DNA from: Actinomycetota bacterium
Lineage (GTDB): Bacteria > Actinomycetota > Actinomycetes > Nanopelagicales > Nanopelagicaceae
Reading direction: 5' to 3'
Assembly: GCA_009699645.1 (NCBI GenBank)
Contig: WLNU01000003.1
Coordinates: 1 to 30,707 of the forward strand
Length of the DNA: 30,707 nucleotides
Below, piece by piece: positions 28,955 to 30,707 of the stretch. The notes beneath the pieces were generated by a model. That model was given only the letters and a program-made list of their open reading frames with translations, did not search any database and was not told the origin of the DNA. Both the position numbers and the translations under genes were made by a program. The first letter of the stretch is position 1. Each line of letters starts with the position of its first letter.

Positions 28955-29725
28955 ATGGGAATTTTGGATGGCAAGAAGATACTCGTAACGGGTGTGCTTA
29001 CAGATGCATCAATCGCATTTCATATTGCGCGCATCGCACAAGAACAGGGCGCCGATGTCATCCTCTCCTCATACGGTCGTGTTCTATCATTAACAACTCG
29101 TATTGCAGGTCGTCTTCCAAAACCTGCACCGATAATTCAGTTGGATGTCACGAACACCGAAGATCTCGATGCTCTAGAATCTCGGGTGCGCGAGTACTTT
29201 CCTATTGGTTTAGATGGTGTCGTTCACTCCATCGGCTTTGCGCCAGAGGCGGCCCTTGGTGGAAACTTTCTCAATACATCGTGGGAGGACGTCTCTACCG
29301 CTCTGCACGTCTCGGCCTATTCCCTCAAGGCGCTGACAATGGCGGCGCGCCCACTATTTAATGGAGGGGGTTCGGTCGTTGGCTTAGATTTCGATGCAGC
29401 AGTTGCCTGGCCAAAGTATGACTGGATGGGGGTCGCAAAGGCGGCCCTTGAATCCACATCGCGCTATTTAGCCCGGGATCTAGGTGCTGAAAATATTCGT
29501 GTTAATTTAATTGCAGCAGGACCAATTCGTACGATGGCCGCAAAATCGATTCCAGGATTTGATGAGTTTGAGAAAGTATGGAACGAGCGATCACCTTTAG
29601 CCTGGGATGTCACCGATCCAGTTCCAGCTGCCCAGGCCGCGGTCGCCCTGCTCTCAGATTGGTTCCCTAAAACTACGGCTGAAATCATCCATGTCGATGG
29701 TGGCTTACACGCGATGGGCGCCTGA
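28955..29725 (+). CDS. fabI: Enoyl-ACP reductase FabI, InhA-type
   Basis: NADH-dependent enoyl-ACP reductase completing each elongation round. 256 aa. Strong resemblance to InhA: VTGVLTDASIAFHIAR (11-26), HSIGF (91-95, with Ser92 at the InhA Ser94 position), catalytic Tyr155 and Lys162 in YDWMGVAKAALE, AAGPIRTMAA, and C-terminal IIHVDGGLHAMGA. Starts directly at the fabG stop. Nothing suggests mycolic acid synthesis here; it is probably the housekeeping FAS-II reductase. Confidence 0.96.
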   Translation: MGILDGKKILVTGVLTDASIAFHIARIAQEQGADVILSSYGRVLSLTTRIAGRLPKPAPIIQLDVTNTEDLDALESRVREYFPIGLDGVVHSIGFAPEAALGGNFLNTSWEDVSTALHVSAYSLKALTMAARPLFNGGGSVVGLDFDAAVAWPKYDWMGVAKAALESTSRYLARDLGAENIRVNLIAAGPIRTMAAKSIPGFDEFEKVWNERSPLAWDVTDPVPAAQAAVALLSDWFPKTTAEIIHVDGGLHAMGA

Positions 29726-29943
29726 AAAACCCGCGATTTCCTAGATGAGCTCGGCTCGGGTAACCTTGCGCACAGACCAGTGGCCTAACAGCTCACTGCA
29801 AGAGGAGTACCGCTCCCACCTACATCGCCACTAGCGCGATCTGGTTCGTCGGATTTAGGGATTTACCTCCCTTTCTCCTTGCGGTTTTCTTTGAGCAGGC
29901 GCTGTAACACCAAAAGCGTTTGACTAAACCGAGGGAGCACACA
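29726..29943 (+). promoter_or_regulatory. infC-rpmI leader with alternative base-pairing
   Basis: 218 bases with no convincing gene. Visible pairings: CAGTG (29778-29782) with CACTG (29794-29798); GGAG (29804-29807) with CTCC (29813-29816); AGGGA (29857-29861) with TCCCT (29868-29872). The last pyrimidine stretch, CTCCCTT (29867-29873), can instead pair with the infC ribosome site GAGGGAG (29931-29937), six Watson-Crick pairs plus one G:U. The two states exclude each other. A -10 candidate TAACCT is at 29761-29766 without a clear -35. IF3/L35/L20 operons are autoregulated in other bacteria; the mechanism here is inferred. Confidence 0.45.
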
Positions 29944-30534
29944 GTCAGCACCGAACCACGCATTAATGATCGAATTCGCACACCCCAAATTCGTTTGATC
30001 GGACATACCGGTGAACAAGTTGGAGTAGTCGATATCGATACCGCGTTAAAGATGGCAGATGAGGTAGGTCTCGACTTAGTCGAAATCGCAGCAGAGGCTA
30101 ATCCACCCGTATGCAAGATTATGGACTTCGGAAAATATAAGTACGAAGTTGCACAAAAGGCTCGGGAGGCGCGACAGAACCAGACCCACATTGTGGTGAA
30201 GGAAGTGCGTTTAACACCAAAGATCGAAAGCCATGATTACGAAACAAAGCGTAATCAAGTTGAGAAGTTTCTCAAGGGCGGCGACAAGGTGAAGGTGACG
30301 ATGAAGTTCCGTGGGCGTGAGCAAACGAGGCCAGAGCTTGGATACAAAATGCTACAACGTCTGGCAACAGATATTGCAGAGTTTGGATTCATAGAGTTCG
30401 CCCCTAAACAAGAGGGACGAAACATGACGATGGTTATTGGACCGACGAAGAAGAAAACGGAAGCGGTTGCAGAAGCAAAGGCGGCACGAAAGGCCAAAGC
30501 AGATGCAGCGGCAGAGACTATGGATGGAGCATAA
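29944..30534 (+). CDS. infC: Translation initiation factor IF-3
   Basis: Binds the 30S subunit, prevents premature 50S joining and rejects wrong start codons. 196 aa from codon 29944. N-terminal domain INDRIR...[12 protein letters not shown], linker DFGKYKYE, C-terminal domain [36 protein letters not shown], and a Lys/Ala-rich tail. The start is unusual: no ATG/GTG/TTG fits the homology. GTC at 29944 aligns with the beginning of other actinobacterial IF3 proteins and has GGGAG six bases upstream; TTG 29920 is the nearest ordinary start (204 aa) but has no ribosome site. Non-AUG starts are known for infC and underlie its autoregulation in E. coli. Confidence 0.95.
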   Translation, partial: VSTEPRINDRIRTPQIRLIGHTGEQVGVVDIDTALKMADEVGLDLVEIAAEANPPVCKIMDFGKYKYEVAQKAREARQNQTHIVVKEVRLTPKIESHDYETKRNQVEKFLKGGDKVKVTMKFRGREQTRPELGYKMLQRLATDIAEFGFIEFAPKQEGRNMTMVIGPTKKKTEAVAEAKAARKAKADAAAETMDGA

Positions 30535-30536
30535 AG

Positions 30537-30707
30537 ATGCCAAAGATGAAAACGCACAGCGGAGCAAAGAAGACTTTCCGCGTTACAGGTACCGGAAAGA
30601 TCATGCATGAGCGCGCTGGTAAGCGACATTTGCTCGAGCGTAAATCTTCACGCGTCACACGCCGTCTCTCAACCGAGCAGTCAGCTAAGCCAACCGTCAC
30701 AATGACA
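30537..30707 (+). CDS. rpmI: 50S ribosomal protein L35, 3'-truncated by the window edge
   Basis: 57 residues visible before the window ends; L35 is usually about 64-66 aa. Begins [18 protein letters not shown] and continues basic ([19 protein letters not shown]), as in all L35. ATG lies 2 bases after the infC stop, with GGAG inside the infC end. infC-rpmI-rplT is the usual order, so rplT is expected just beyond the edge. Confidence 0.97.
   Translation, partial: MPKMKTHSGAKKTFRVTGTGKIMHERAGKRHLLERKSSRVTRRLSTEQSAKPTVTMT

Noticed and set aside
29745..29834. 29-codon open frame in the infC leader as a regulatory leader peptide
   Set aside because: No ribosome-binding site and no leaderless-type -10 at its ATG, and the only -10 candidate for the region (29761) would start transcription inside it.

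Overview
The window is a gene-dense, accessory-free stretch of an actinobacterial chromosome. Actinobacterial markers are WhiA, RbpA, a SufR-led suf operon, a DUF3099 membrane protein, an InhA-type FabI beside FabG, and CtaA and SURF1 for an aa3-type oxidase. Base composition looks far lower in G+C than Streptomyces or Mycobacterium (judged by eye, not counted). Genes abut or overlap by 1 or 4 bases, and no mobile element, tRNA, rRNA or CRISPR array was seen. That fits a streamlined, low-GC actinobacterium such as the freshwater acI/Nanopelagicales group, but the species cannot be fixed from this sequence alone.

Layout. (1) 1-9683, + strand: uvrB (5' end cut by the window edge), uvrA, uvrC, rapZ, yvcK, whiA. 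This is the complete UvrABC excision-repair set followed by the conserved rapZ-yvcK-whiA trio. (2) 9684-13449, + strand: a 140-base leader, then gap-pgk-tpiA (lower glycolysis), secG and rbpA. (3) 13446-18983, - strand: ctaA-tkt-tal-pgi, all three junctions being 4-base ATGA overlaps. Its 3' end meets rbpA tail to tail, and a strong hairpin-plus-T-tract terminator for rbpA lies inside pgi coding sequence. (4) 19058-25324, + strand: sufR-sufB-sufD-Rieske protein-sufC-sufS-sufU-sufT, the complete Fe-S cluster assembly operon, with overlapping palindromes at the start of sufR. (5) 25349-27220, + strand: a fused ABC exporter with its own promoter. (6) 27200-28176, - strand: a DUF3099 protein and SURF1. 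(7) 28250-30707, + strand: fabG-fabI (FAS-II), a structured leader, infC, and rpmI cut by the right edge.

The genes link central carbon flow (pgi, gap, pgk, tpiA, tkt, tal), respiration (ctaA, SURF1, suf) and core information processing (uvrABC, rbpA, infC-rpmI). No unknown multi-gene system is visible; every sizeable gene falls in a known family. The less expected signals are regulatory: a recurring TAnnnT -10 element placed so that transcripts would start at or next to the start codon (ctaA, ABC exporter, SURF1, DUF3099, fabG); the double dyad at sufR; the terminator embedded in pgi; and an infC leader that can hide its own Shine-Dalgarno sequence, upstream of a probable GTC start codon.
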